Assembly (NCBI RefSeq): GCF_048820935.1
Contig: NZ_JBMERD010000018.1
Location: 1-49,518, forward strand
Source of the DNA: Algicoccus sp048820935
GTDB lineage: Bacteria; Pseudomonadota; Gammaproteobacteria; Burkholderiales; Burkholderiaceae_B
Length of the DNA: 49,518 nt
Direction of reading: 5' to 3'
Positions 6,532 through 13,065 of this stretch are shown one piece after another (positions within the stretch are counted from its first letter, which is position 1; each line of letters starts with the position of its first letter). A program made the translations under genes and the position numbers. Below the pieces are notes generated by a model. The model searched no databases and had not been told where the DNA came from. It worked only from the letters and a program-made list of their open reading frames with translations.

Positions 6532-6947
6532 CAATTGAGCTCCTTGAGCTGATTTGCCAGCTTTTCGCACTCAGCGATGCAGAAATCTAAAGTCTTGTGG
6601 GTTGCCATTGGGTCATTGGGAATACCGATCACGTCAATCAATTTGCCAAGATAGCGTGCGTAGATTTCTGGATCTGGAGCGTCATGCAAGTGAGCACAAT
6701 CAAATCCAAATGCCCACGGTGCACCTGAGAAATAAGCACAATGATTTGAAAACGTGATGCTGCCGTGAACGTCCAGTGAAGAAGGCGTTCCCCCATCAAG
6801 GGTGCTGTGTGCTTCATCGTATTTCACACCTGTTAGCGGATGCTGATCTGGCAAAGCGACATAACCACATCGATGCCCCTTATTGGTCATCACGACTACA
6901 GCATCAAATCCGGCATCTGTCGCCCACCTCTTTTCGATTGTGTTCAT
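6531..6947 (-). CDS. hypothetical phage protein (138 aa)
   Basis: 138 residues, with GFDAVVVMTNKGHRCGYVAL near the N-terminus and SGAPWAFGFDCAHLHDAPD in the middle. This matches a small-protein type often encoded in early regions of siphoviruses, without known function. The His/Cys/Asp cluster HCAYF...DCAHLHD might bind metal. It is coupled to both neighbours by 1-4 bp overlaps. Confidence 0.55.
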   Translation of the reverse strand: MNTIEKRWATDAGFDAVVVMTNKGHRCGYVALPDQHPLTGVKYDEAHSTLDGGTPSSLDVHGSITFSNHCAYFSGAPWAFGFDCAHLHDAPDPEIYARYLGKLIDVIGIPNDPMATHKTLDFCIAECEKLANQLKELN

Positions 6948-7363
6948 TTCAATCCTCCCTTTCTTTTTGATGTTGCAAGAACAGCGTCATGTGCTTCTTG
7001 TGGTGTCAGTCTGACTAGGTGGCTTCGTAAGAACACAAGTTCAGCTGATGATCCATCGAGGTCTTTCTCCATCAGTGGCATAGACACCTCCAACTTCCTT
7101 GCCAACCGAGTAAGGTGTGAGGCATCGATGCCTGAAAGATACTTATGAAGCCTGGCTACTGATCTCAGCGCTTCGGGCATATCGAAGTACTGACGATTGC
7201 CTTTATGGACGATGACTGCGTCTGCATTGACCGTATCGACAAAGCCGGTTGCACGAATATCATCAATGGCTTTCTCGATTGGTGACAGCACTATGTCAAC
7301 TTTGATCGTCATCGGAACAATCGCTGCACGTGGCCGGTATTTCTTCTTTCGACGCTTGCTCAC
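6944..7363 (-). CDS. hypothetical phage protein, basic N-terminus (139 aa)
   Basis: 139 residues with a strongly basic start (MSKRRKKKYRPRAA) followed by an acidic-neutral helical body. The pattern recalls small phage proteins that bind nucleic acid through a basic tail, but no family is recognised. It overlaps the next gene by 4 bp. Confidence 0.5.
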   Translation of the reverse strand: MSKRRKKKYRPRAAIVPMTIKVDIVLSPIEKAIDDIRATGFVDTVNADAVIVHKGNRQYFDMPEALRSVARLHKYLSGIDASHLTRLARKLEVSMPLMEKDLDGSSAELVFLRSHLVRLTPQEAHDAVLATSKRKGGLK

Positions 7364-7367
7364 ATCG

Positions 7368-7739
7368 TCATTCCCGCATTCTGTTTTCTGCTAAAGCCTT
7401 GGTTGCTGCAGCAATGTGGGGGTCATTGGCCAACATGTCATCGAGTGACATGCAAACACCATCTTTGACACCCTCGATTTGAACAATTCGATCAAGAGCA
7501 TTTTCGAGCGTGCTCACATAACCTTTGATTAGTGCCTTCAGTGCTTCACGCAGCTGATTGTGTTCGTAGGTAAGAACTGTGCAGCGCTGGCAACCAGATA
7601 CGCCACCAGCTCCAACAGCGTCCATATCCTCTTTAAGCCGGATGATCTTCTGACGTAGTGAATAGTTTTCAGACTGCTCGATGCGCAGCAGATCAATAGC
7701 TCGTTCGCGCGTGATGGTTTCAATTTTTTGGACTTGCAT
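7368..7739 (-). CDS. hypothetical coiled-coil phage protein (123 aa)
   Basis: 123 residues. Residues 10-45 are heptad-like (RERAIDLLRIEQSENYSLRQ), followed by a C-x-x-C pair (GCQRC) and another helix. Possibly a small zinc-containing dimer. It lies just downstream of the SSB gene (11 bp gap). Function unknown. Confidence 0.5.
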   Translation of the reverse strand: MQVQKIETITRERAIDLLRIEQSENYSLRQKIIRLKEDMDAVGAGGVSGCQRCTVLTYEHNQLREALKALIKGYVSTLENALDRIVQIEGVKDGVCMSLDDMLANDPHIAAATKALAENRMRE

Positions 7740-7750
7740 TCCAACCTCGT

Positions 7751-8242
7751 TCAGAACGGCACATCATCATCGATGTCCTCTAGGTTTGCAGCACCACTAG
7801 CGGCTGGTGCCTTTTTCGTAGATTTAGATTTCTGGCTTTTTTGTGGAGTCTGTGCACTCTGCGAATCTGGTTGTGGATCCTCAGATGGGTATTGCGCTCC
7901 ACTATCATCACGACCACCTAGCATTTGCATCTGATCGGCTACGATTTCAGTTGTGTATTGATCTTGGCCGTCACGGTTTTGCCATTTACGGGTTTGCAAT
8001 CGACCTTCGATGTAGACGGGACGGCCTTTAGCCAAGTATTCCCCTGCGATTTCAGCCAGTCGGTTAAACATCACAACCCGGTGCCACTCAGTCTCTTCCT
8101 TTCGATTGCCTGATTCTTGGTCCTTGTACACACGGGAAGTAGCGATTGAGAGCGTGCAAACTGCAGCTCCGTTATGCATGTAGCGCACTTCGGGATCTCG
8201 GCCTAGGTGGCCAAGAATAATTACTTTGTTAACTGATGCCAT
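7751..8242 (-). CDS. ssb: single-stranded DNA-binding protein
   Basis: 163 residues. An OB fold spans residues 1-105 (MASVNKVIILGHLGRDPEVR, EWHRVVMFNRLAEIAGEYL, GRPVYIEGRLQTRKW), followed by a Gln/Ser/Lys-rich linker and the acidic tip DDDVPF, which recruits replication and repair proteins in bacterial SSBs. The start at 8242 gives the conserved MASVNKV; longer in-frame starts at 8248 and 8254 also exist. The phage copy would coat ssDNA during its own replication. It overlaps the gene upstream by 14 bp. Confidence 0.95.
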   Translation of the reverse strand: MASVNKVIILGHLGRDPEVRYMHNGAAVCTLSIATSRVYKDQESGNRKEETEWHRVVMFNRLAEIAGEYLAKGRPVYIEGRLQTRKWQNRDGQDQYTTEIVADQMQMLGGRDDSGAQYPSEDPQPDSQSAQTPQKSQKSKSTKKAPAASGAANLEDIDDDVPF

Positions 8243-8762
8243 CGTCATTCCCATCTACAAAGTTAAAAATTGCTCCGCGTGTTGCAGTTCCTAGGTGGTA
8301 TAGGGTGTAAATCTCAACTCGCCGGGCGCCATTGCGAACAGCAGAAATCGCGGCTTGTTTGGCTTTTTCACCACCACGGATAATTCGAGGTTTTCGCTTA
8401 GGAACGACGATCAAGTAGCGTGACTCAGGCTTTTCAGGCTCAACACGATCTTGGAGAATCTTTTCGGTTTCTTGCTCGATTTCCTCAAGTGCTTCAAGCA
8501 TGTCGTATTTGATTTCTGGCTCTGGTGCTTGTGAAGGCTCAGGTTCTGGTGCCGGTTTACTGATTGGTCCCAACCATGCGTAACGATTCCCCCAACGTCC
8601 TTGTGTCGGAATGACTTCGATTTGCCCCATATTGAACAATGCTCGAACGCTTGCATTTGCCTCATCTTCTGTCACATCGGCGTTAATCATGATCTTCTGA
8701 ATCGTGAGTCCAGTATCAGACTCCTGCAAAATAGTTTCGACCCGTTCAAGTGCTGATTTCAT
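8229..8762 (-). CDS. phage protein with winged-helix-like N-terminus (177 aa)
   Basis: 177 residues. Residues 1-65 look like a winged helix (LTIQKIMINADVTEDEANAS, then a wing RWGNRYAWLGP), followed by a Pro/Glu-rich linker and a C-terminal part repeating a small helical motif (KQAAISAVRNGARRVEIYTL). It resembles prophage proteins of the DUF1627 type; I am not certain. First gene after the long structured leader at 8763-9113. A role in DNA replication or regulation beside SSB is plausible. Confidence 0.5.
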   Translation of the reverse strand: MKSALERVETILQESDTGLTIQKIMINADVTEDEANASVRALFNMGQIEVIPTQGRWGNRYAWLGPISKPAPEPEPSQAPEPEIKYDMLEALEEIEQETEKILQDRVEPEKPESRYLIVVPKRKPRIIRGGEKAKQAAISAVRNGARRVEIYTLYHLGTATRGAIFNFVDGNDDGIS

Positions 8763-8797
8763 ATGTTTTCCTTGTTGATTCGTTCGTAATGTGCGCG

Positions 8798-8908
8798 ATC
8801 AAGTCACGGGACTGTCTGACATAAAGCAGTCTTCATATCGGATTAGTCCTTGAACAATTGGAAACAGAGACAGCGTCGCTAACACGCTGCACAATCCCGT
8901 GACTTGAT
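8798..8908. repeat. 14-bp inverted repeat with nested hairpin
   Basis: ATCAAGTCACGGGA (8798-8811) and TCCCGTGACTTGAT (8895-8908) are perfect reverse complements. A second pair CTGTCT/AGACAG is nested inside, as is a small hairpin GCGT...ACGC. In RNA this would be a long closed structure in the 5' leader of the SSB gene cluster. Function unknown. Confidence 0.6.
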
Positions 8909-9059
8909 GGCACTCATTAGATAAATAGATGGCCCACCCCGCAGGACTGGACCATATTGCTGATGTCCGCAAAATGGTCTGTGCTCTATCCGGTTGAGCC
9001 AAGGAGAGGTGTTGGTAGGTGCCAGCCTTTTAACGAGGGCTGGCCGACTCGCCTTGTTG

Positions 9060-9104
9060 TCACCACAACAAACAAGGGATACTATGAGCTCACCACAACA
9101 AACA
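9060..9104 (+). repeat. two 15-bp direct repeats upstream of membrane gene
   Basis: TCACCACAACAAACA occurs at 9060-9074 and 9090-9104, a period of exactly 30 bp (about three helical turns), ending 9 bp before the ATG at 9114. The spacing suggests binding of one regulator on the same DNA face. Confidence 0.55.
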
Positions 9105-9113
9105 TAGGAACGC

Positions 9114-9659
9114 ATGATGAATGCGCGTGAGCTCATAGCGGCAGTTATTGATTCAATAACGTCGCATAGGGTTGTCGTGATTATTTCTTTTTTGCTTTCG
9201 CTTGTTGGTGTCTATGTGCTTGCGCCGCAAGCCTGGCATGACTTCTTTCTTGGAAAAACACCTGCGTTTGTGCCTTTTGGCATAAATCTGTTTGACGTAA
9301 TTGCGTTGGCGTTTGCGCTAACAATCGCACTCGTTGTGCATGCAATCATCCGCAGAATCGCTTTGTATCGCCATCGCTCAAAAAGACTGAACGCAAAGAA
9401 AATACAAAAAATAATAGATAGTGGACAGATAACTGGTGAAGACTATGGCTATCTTGTGGCCATGGCGCTCAACATTCCATTTTCCACAAGACATTTTTCA
9501 ACGCAAATATCGAAACACAAACTCAAAGAAGCAGGACTGATAAGAGTCGGCCACATGGGAAATTATTTGGTGAAAGACGAAGTAAAAGCCTTTATCTTTG
9601 AAAAGATTGAATCAAAAGAAATAGATCCGAACAGTTTGTTTCCAGGTGTTGATTTTTAA
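9114..9659 (+). CDS. membrane protein with two TM helices, moron-like
   Basis: 181 residues. Two transmembrane segments (about 20-38, VVVIISFLLSLVGVYVL, and 60-84, LFDVIALAFALTIALVVHAI) precede a basic cytoplasmic domain of about 100 residues that looks like a winged helix (GQITGEDYGYLVAMAL ... LKEAGLIRVGHMGNYLVKDE). A membrane anchor joined to a helix-turn-helix-like domain would be unusual. It is a lone plus-strand gene in the leftward operon, converging with the 9656 gene (stops overlap). Lysogenic conversion or defence is an inference. A second ATG at 9117 is equally possible as start. Confidence 0.6.
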   Translation: MMNARELIAAVIDSITSHRVVVIISFLLSLVGVYVLAPQAWHDFFLGKTPAFVPFGINLFDVIALAFALTIALVVHAIIRRIALYRHRSKRLNAKKIQKIIDSGQITGEDYGYLVAMALNIPFSTRHFSTQISKHKLKEAGLIRVGHMGNYLVKDEVKAFIFEKIESKEIDPNSLFPGVDF

Positions 9660-9985
9660 CTCTCAGACTTGTCACTATTTGCGTTGTAGACGTGTGGTAC
9701 GCCCTTGTGAGTAATGACCTTGCCGTCATGTTCGAAAACATGATTTGTTGTGTTTGGTGGAGGTTCATCAGTCGCAACAGCATAATGAATTTGGCAGCCT
9801 GCCACGATCATGTTGCCAATCTCAACGTACCAGTTTGTTGAGTTTCGATTTGTGTTGATGCCTAGCACCTCTTTATCGCTTGAGACTGCTTTCACTGTGC
9901 CCCACACTGCTCGATAACTATTGCCGTTTGGTGCATAAAACCAGTTATCAGTTGTGATGAGTGCGTTATCACCTACTTTAATCAT
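9656..9985 (-). CDS. hypothetical phage protein (109 aa)
   Basis: 109 residues, mostly beta (a KOW/SH3-like start: VGDNALITTDNWFYAPNGNS), ending VFEHDGKVITHKGVPHVYN. The C-terminal motif FE-x5-VTHK is echoed in the next upstream gene (10043-10279: FEYHCDSVTHK), which hints at a shared interaction motif. No family recognised. Confidence 0.5.
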   Translation of the reverse strand: MIKVGDNALITTDNWFYAPNGNSYRAVWGTVKAVSSDKEVLGINTNRNSTNWYVEIGNMIVAGCQIHYAVATDEPPPNTTNHVFEHDGKVITHKGVPHVYNANSDKSES

Positions 9986-10042
9986 GATTTCTTTCCTATG
10001 TTGGTAAGGTGGTGACGGGCGCTAAAATCCCGCCTAGGTCGT

Positions 10043-10279
10043 TTAGGCTTGCGTATCACGCCAATCGATCTTGTGAGTGACACTGTCGCAGTGATATTCA
10101 AAAATATATTCTGTCTTATTTGATGTTGGCTTTACGAAAATGTCGAGCAAAAAGCCAACAATCGCCAATATGAGCGTAAGGCCTAACATTGATAGTGCCG
10201 CACGACGTGCGCCTCTATAACTTAAATACTGCGTCATGATGATCGTCGCAGATAGAAAAAACACCTGTGCCCATGTCAT
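10043..10279 (-). CDS. small membrane protein (78 aa)
   Basis: The ATG at 10279 follows TAGGAG. Two hydrophobic helices (residues 4-24, and 30-50 containing LGLTLILAIVGFLLDIFV) are followed by a short polar tail with FEYHCDSVTHKID. It is probably an inner-membrane protein with its tail in the cytoplasm. Function unknown. Confidence 0.5.
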   Translation of the reverse strand: MTWAQVFFLSATIIMTQYLSYRGARRAALSMLGLTLILAIVGFLLDIFVKPTSNKTEYIFEYHCDSVTHKIDWRDTQA

Positions 10280-10590
10280 TTTGATTACTCCTAAGGGTGA
10301 TGGTGGTGGGTGCTGATCTCCCACATAGCAGTGAACACCTGCCGTATTTCATCAGGCTAAAACGTTGCTGCTGCGTATCCTCTTTGCACGTCAGCCCGTG
10401 CATTCACCATCAGATCAGGGGGCTGTAAAACCAACAGCTACACAGACAGGCCTGTCCATAGTGTGCACACTCAAGGATTTACCTAGTTCTAATTCTCAGG
10501 ACACCTTTACCTTGCAATGCCGTGTGTCTATATATCCACACCGCCCCTGATCTGATAGTCCTGCGCATTTAACGTCAGCGCAGGAAGACG

Positions 10591-10656
10591 TGATGATGAC
10601 CGGACTCGAACCGATGCATTAGTCGTAAGACTCTCTACCAACTGAGTTACATCATC
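10591..10656 (-). tRNA. tRNA-like sequence with shortened anticodon arm
   Basis: Read on the minus strand: acceptor GATGATG (1-7) pairs with CATCATC, a D arm (ACTC AGTTGGTA GAGA) follows, and the T arm ATCGG TTCGAGT CCGGT is perfect in form with discriminator A. Only 16 nt lie between D and T arms instead of about 23, so there is no normal 5-bp, 7-nt anticodon arm; a 4-bp AGTC-TTAC-GACT mini-hairpin can form. CCA is not encoded. It is either a deletion derivative (pseudo-tRNA) or a specialised tRNA-like RNA. No amino acid can be assigned. Confidence 0.6.
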
Positions 10657-10801
10657 AGGACTGGAGACGTTAGAGCCGAGTTCCTCACAGGCTTTGAATC
10701 TTCACTTTTCACGCTGTGCTCTTGTCCTAACGGTTTGCTCACAGATCGCTACTTACTGGTAACGCACCTCGGGACGCTGAGCGTTCTCCAGTCCTGATGA
10801 T
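10651..10801. repeat. 17-bp inverted repeat overlapping tRNA-like acceptor
   Basis: ATCATCAGGACTGGAGA (10651-10667) and its perfect reverse complement TCTCCAGTCCTGATGAT (10785-10801) are separated by 117 bp. The inner arm includes the first bases of the tRNA-like acceptor strand, so the long hairpin and the acceptor stem would be mutually exclusive in an RNA that spans both. Confidence 0.6.
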
Positions 10802-10832
10802 CCTGCACTTTGCCGGTGCAGGTCGGCATTGG

Positions 10833-11057
10833 TTAAAAGGTTTCTGGTTGAGCGATTCCGCGAATTGCCCACATAAATCCCTGCTGCAGATTAGTTTTTC
10901 CGAGTGCAACAGATCGCTGGTCAAGTTCTGAGTTTGTTTGCAATCGGTCAACCCATGCACCGACCTGCTGTGCAAGGGCTTTACCTTCGTTCATCATGTC
11001 GATTTCAGCTTGCGAAAGATCGCGGTATCCTTTGATTAGTTTGTGTTGGTTTTCCAT
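10833..11057 (-). CDS. acb2: Acb2/Tad1-type cyclic-nucleotide sponge (anti-CBASS)
   Basis: A 74-residue helical protein with the pattern of the Acb2/Tad1 family (DUF7681): ENQHKLIKGYRDLSQAEIDM near the N-terminus and LGKTNLQQGFMWAIRGIAQP at the end. Acb2 proteins form hexamers that bind cyclic di- and trinucleotides and so block CBASS (and for some members Thoeris) abortive defence; they do not cleave the messenger. The length is normal. It lies in the early leftward operon, 2 bp downstream of the 52-residue gene, which fits early expression of an anti-defence protein. Identification is from remembered family pattern. Confidence 0.8.
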   Translation of the reverse strand: MENQHKLIKGYRDLSQAEIDMMNEGKALAQQVGAWVDRLQTNSELDQRSVALGKTNLQQGFMWAIRGIAQPETF

Positions 11058-11059
11058 GT

Positions 11060-11218
11060 TTATCCTTTGTGTTCTGGATATTCGTCATAAAACGCTTCTT
11101 CGGGACTTTGCCCAGCATCGAATGGCTCTCGCCATGCGTCCGCATCAGAGACATTTTCACGATGTTTTGCTGCTAGATCTTGCAGAATCATGTACCAATC
11201 GTCCCATTCCATATCCAT
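11060..11218 (-). CDS. small acidic phage protein (52 aa)
   Basis: ATG at 11218 behind AAGGAAAAGGT, TAA at 11062-11060. The 52-residue product is very acidic and Trp-rich (MDMEWDDWYMILQDLAAKHR, then DADAWREPFDAGQSPEEAF). Its stop is 2 bp from the start of the Acb2-like gene. A hairpin leader similar to that of the 12893 gene precedes it. Function unknown. Confidence 0.55.
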   Translation of the reverse strand: MDMEWDDWYMILQDLAAKHRENVSDADAWREPFDAGQSPEEAFYDEYPEHKG

Positions 11219-11224
11219 ACCTTT

Positions 11225-11295
11225 TCCTTTTGAAATTTATTACCTGGCCTTCCACCAGGTCGTGAACTCTCACCGCATTCATTACGGACCTGTGC
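11225..11295 (-). repeat. hairpin leader element, copy 2
   Basis: On the minus strand GTGAGAGTTCAC is followed by GACCTGGTGGAAGGCCAGGT, i.e. two adjacent hairpins, about 25 nt before the ribosome-binding site of the 11218 gene. It matches the element upstream of the 12893 gene in layout and in the bases GTGAG..TCACGAC. Both also keep a reading-frame pattern AVR-x-HD-x-V. Confidence 0.5.
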
Positions 11296-11352
11296 GCCTT
11301 CAGGCTGGCGTATCTGAAAATCACTGCAACCGACGCAGTGACAGTCAAAGGC

Positions 11353-11997
11353 TTAGGCTGGTACCACAGCCTGTAGTTCTTGGTCGTACTTTTGAATACC
11401 CCATGCCAGTGCGTAACAGCACCAGATGAAATGATGTGTGTATCGGGTGCAATCGACTTCCCAAAAATCAATGATCTCGAATTTCTGTCCGCCAACTTTT
11501 GCGGAGAACAATCTGGCAGCGTCGTATGCATCTACAGCACCATCGTTTGAGTAAGCGAGCACATCATCCTCAATCTTCTCTCGTAGTTTGCGGCGTTCGT
11601 CACGATTCAGGTCGTAATCTTGCCACCAGCTAACGAGCAATTTCTTGACGTGCTGCTCAAATATCTCAGGTGAGTATTCCGTTGCGCCTGTGCTGCTCTT
11701 ACCGCCGTCTGTGGCTTGCAACTTTTCAGCCCAGTAATCCTTATTGATGAATAGCCTGTTATTACCCGCGTACTCACGATCTATACGGAAAAATTCAAAC
11801 ATATCTTCAAGCCGACAGAACACATAAGTTCCCATATCGCCGCAGTAACAGAGATAGCCGGGCCATGTGATCAGGTCAAAGTACATGCACATTGTTCCTG
11901 GTCTTCGGAAGCGGATATGTCGATACACTCCATCGTCTTTTATGACTTGCATGACGTGATTTTCTACGTCTTTCAGGAACTCTTGCTCAGTAGTCAT
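11353..11997 (-). CDS. hypothetical phage protein (214 aa)
   Basis: 214 residues, Trp/Tyr/Cys-rich. The segments GVYRHIRFRRPGTMCMYFDL, ITWPGYLCYCGDMGTYVF and FEIIDFWEVDCTRYTHHFIW with a final LAWGIQKYD are characteristic of a protein found in early regions of many temperate siphoviruses of Proteobacteria, with no known function. Full length by comparison with what I recall. It overlaps the DUF551 gene upstream by 11 bp. Confidence 0.65.
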   Translation of the reverse strand: MTTEQEFLKDVENHVMQVIKDDGVYRHIRFRRPGTMCMYFDLITWPGYLCYCGDMGTYVFCRLEDMFEFFRIDREYAGNNRLFINKDYWAEKLQATDGGKSSTGATEYSPEIFEQHVKKLLVSWWQDYDLNRDERRKLREKIEDDVLAYSNDGAVDAYDAARLFSAKVGGQKFEIIDFWEVDCTRYTHHFIWCCYALAWGIQKYDQELQAVVPA

Positions 11998-12247
11998 GTT
12001 GATTCCCTTTTGGAGCTCTTGGAAGCGGCATCCAATGGGTGACTTCGTTTACAGGCTCACACCCCCAGAAAGTCTTATTGTTGCCGTCTAAATTAAGTAA
12101 GTAATATCGAAGAACAGCCACATTTGAGTCGTTTCCACTTACATGTTTCATGAAAACAAGAACAGGTGCGCTGTATCTGACTGCGCCACCGCACGTCCCG
12201 ATCAGCACTGGCAATTTCTGGTTGACGCTAATCCATTCATTTTTCAT
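11987..12247 (-). CDS. DUF551 domain protein
   Basis: The start at 12247 gives MKNEWISVNQKLP, the conserved N-terminal DUF551 signature; the domain ends with VTHWMPLP. 86 residues. DUF551 proteins are small phage and prophage proteins of unknown role. A second DUF551 gene lies directly upstream with a 4-bp overlap, so this is probably a tandem duplication or serial acquisition. Confidence 0.7.
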   Translation of the reverse strand: MKNEWISVNQKLPVLIGTCGGAVRYSAPVLVFMKHVSGNDSNVAVLRYYLLNLDGNNKTFWGCEPVNEVTHWMPLPRAPKGNQHDY

Positions 12248-12684
12248 TCCGATGTAACCTTTGGTGGTGAAGGGAGTGGCATCCAGTGTGAGGCGCAAAA
12301 AGTCAGACCTGGGACACCAAATGAGCCACCATGTTCGCTTTTAGCAAAAGTGCCACCTAACACCTTTCCCATAAGATGAGATAGACCTCCGGGTGTCATA
12401 GCGACGACAAACGCAACTGGCTGACCATCTTTGGGAAATTGATCATCGACACTGATCCAGCCATCAGCATCAGGCTTGTCTGGCTTACGGGTGTCTTGAC
12501 CTACTGTGATGGTGATGACACTACCCTTCATGTCTTTTCTATAAATCGCACGCTCAATCGCTTCCTGTGCGAACGCCATGGCATGGTCACGGTCATTTTC
12601 TAGGTCATCGATAATGAGTTCCATGGATCTCGTGCCATTGGTGATATTGATCGTGAATCGAGTTTGAGGTTGCTGTTCAGTCAT
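12244..12684 (-). CDS. DUF551 domain protein with N-terminal extension
   Basis: 146 residues. The first 75 form a separate small alpha/beta unit (RFTINITNGTRSMELIIDDL). The C-terminal part is DUF551 (GWISVDDQFPKDGQPVAFVV ... CASHWMPLPSPP). Same operon and overlapping stops/starts as its neighbours. Role unknown. Confidence 0.65.
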   Translation of the reverse strand: MTEQQPQTRFTINITNGTRSMELIIDDLENDRDHAMAFAQEAIERAIYRKDMKGSVITITVGQDTRKPDKPDADGWISVDDQFPKDGQPVAFVVAMTPGGLSHLMGKVLGGTFAKSEHGGSFGVPGLTFCASHWMPLPSPPKVTSE

Positions 12685-12893
12685 GCTGCTTGCCTTTCTT
12701 CTAAAAACGACTCAAGCCAGAAGTGTGGGTTGGTGCCATTTGCCTTGGCTTCGTAATAATCAGCCCAGTCATCTTTGCCTTCTGCTCTTAGAATCTCAGC
12801 GTAATCACGTTGCGCTTGTCTGTTACCTTGCATGGCGAACCATTCAATGTTTTCACGACCAATGTCTTTTGAGTATGTAATTGCATGGCTCAT
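12681..12893 (-). CDS. small hypothetical phage protein (70 aa)
   Basis: The start at ATG 12893 is chosen because AAGGAGG lies 6 nt upstream; a longer frame exists but runs through a structured leader. The 70-residue product is acidic and aromatic (DDWADYYEAKANGTNPHFWL). It is coupled by 4 bp to the DUF551 gene. Function unknown. Confidence 0.55.
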   Translation of the reverse strand: MSHAITYSKDIGRENIEWFAMQGNRQAQRDYAEILRAEGKDDWADYYEAKANGTNPHFWLESFLEERQAA

Positions 12894-12899
12894 ACTGCC

Positions 12900-12975
12900 T
12901 CCTTGAGAATCGAGTCCTCGGCTTTTCACCGAGTCGTGAGCCCTCACTGCGCCCATCGCAGTGTCCGTATCGGGG
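12900..12975 (-). repeat. hairpin leader element, copy 1
   Basis: On the minus strand a stem CTGCG..CGCAG is followed by GTGAGGGCTCAC and then GACTCGGTGAAAAGCCGAG. The order and spacing of the hairpins match the element at 11225-11295. It ends about 25 nt before the ATG at 12893. Confidence 0.5.
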
Positions 12976-13065
12976 ACAAGCCGAGAAGCTGCACCGTACT
13001 GCTGGAATATCCATATCCGGCTTGCAGAGACGGCATCCGCTTCAATTTGCTAATCGTTAATGGGA

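Larger units (their letters stand above)
8763..9113. other. intergenic region, structured, no gene
   Basis: No convincing gene. It holds a 14-bp inverted repeat 83 bp apart (8798-8811 / 8895-8908), a hairpin GCCAGCC/GGGCTGGC around 9021-9044, and two 15-bp direct repeats at 9060-9104. For the minus strand it is the leader of the 8762 gene; for the plus strand it is the upstream region of the 9114 gene. Confidence 0.6.
10325..10832. other. 508-bp region without protein gene, RNA-rich
   Basis: No convincing protein gene. It contains two perfect 7-bp hairpins (CCTGCGC/GCGCAGG at 10560-10584 and CCTGCAC/GTGCAGG at 10802-10822), a tRNA-like sequence (10591-10656, minus) and a 17-bp inverted repeat (10651-10667 / 10785-10801). 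The density of structure suggests that the region acts as RNA. Confidence 0.6.

Noticed and set aside
8799..9136. Two overlapping minus-strand ORFs before the SSB cluster
   Set aside because: They cover inverted and direct repeats, have no ribosome-binding site and no protein-like pattern.
10285..10324. Short frame MWEISTHHHHP upstream of a membrane protein gene, resembling a his-operon leader peptide
   Set aside because: Four His codons come from a CACCACCAT tract; no attenuator hairpins follow and a histidine link makes no sense for the downstream gene.
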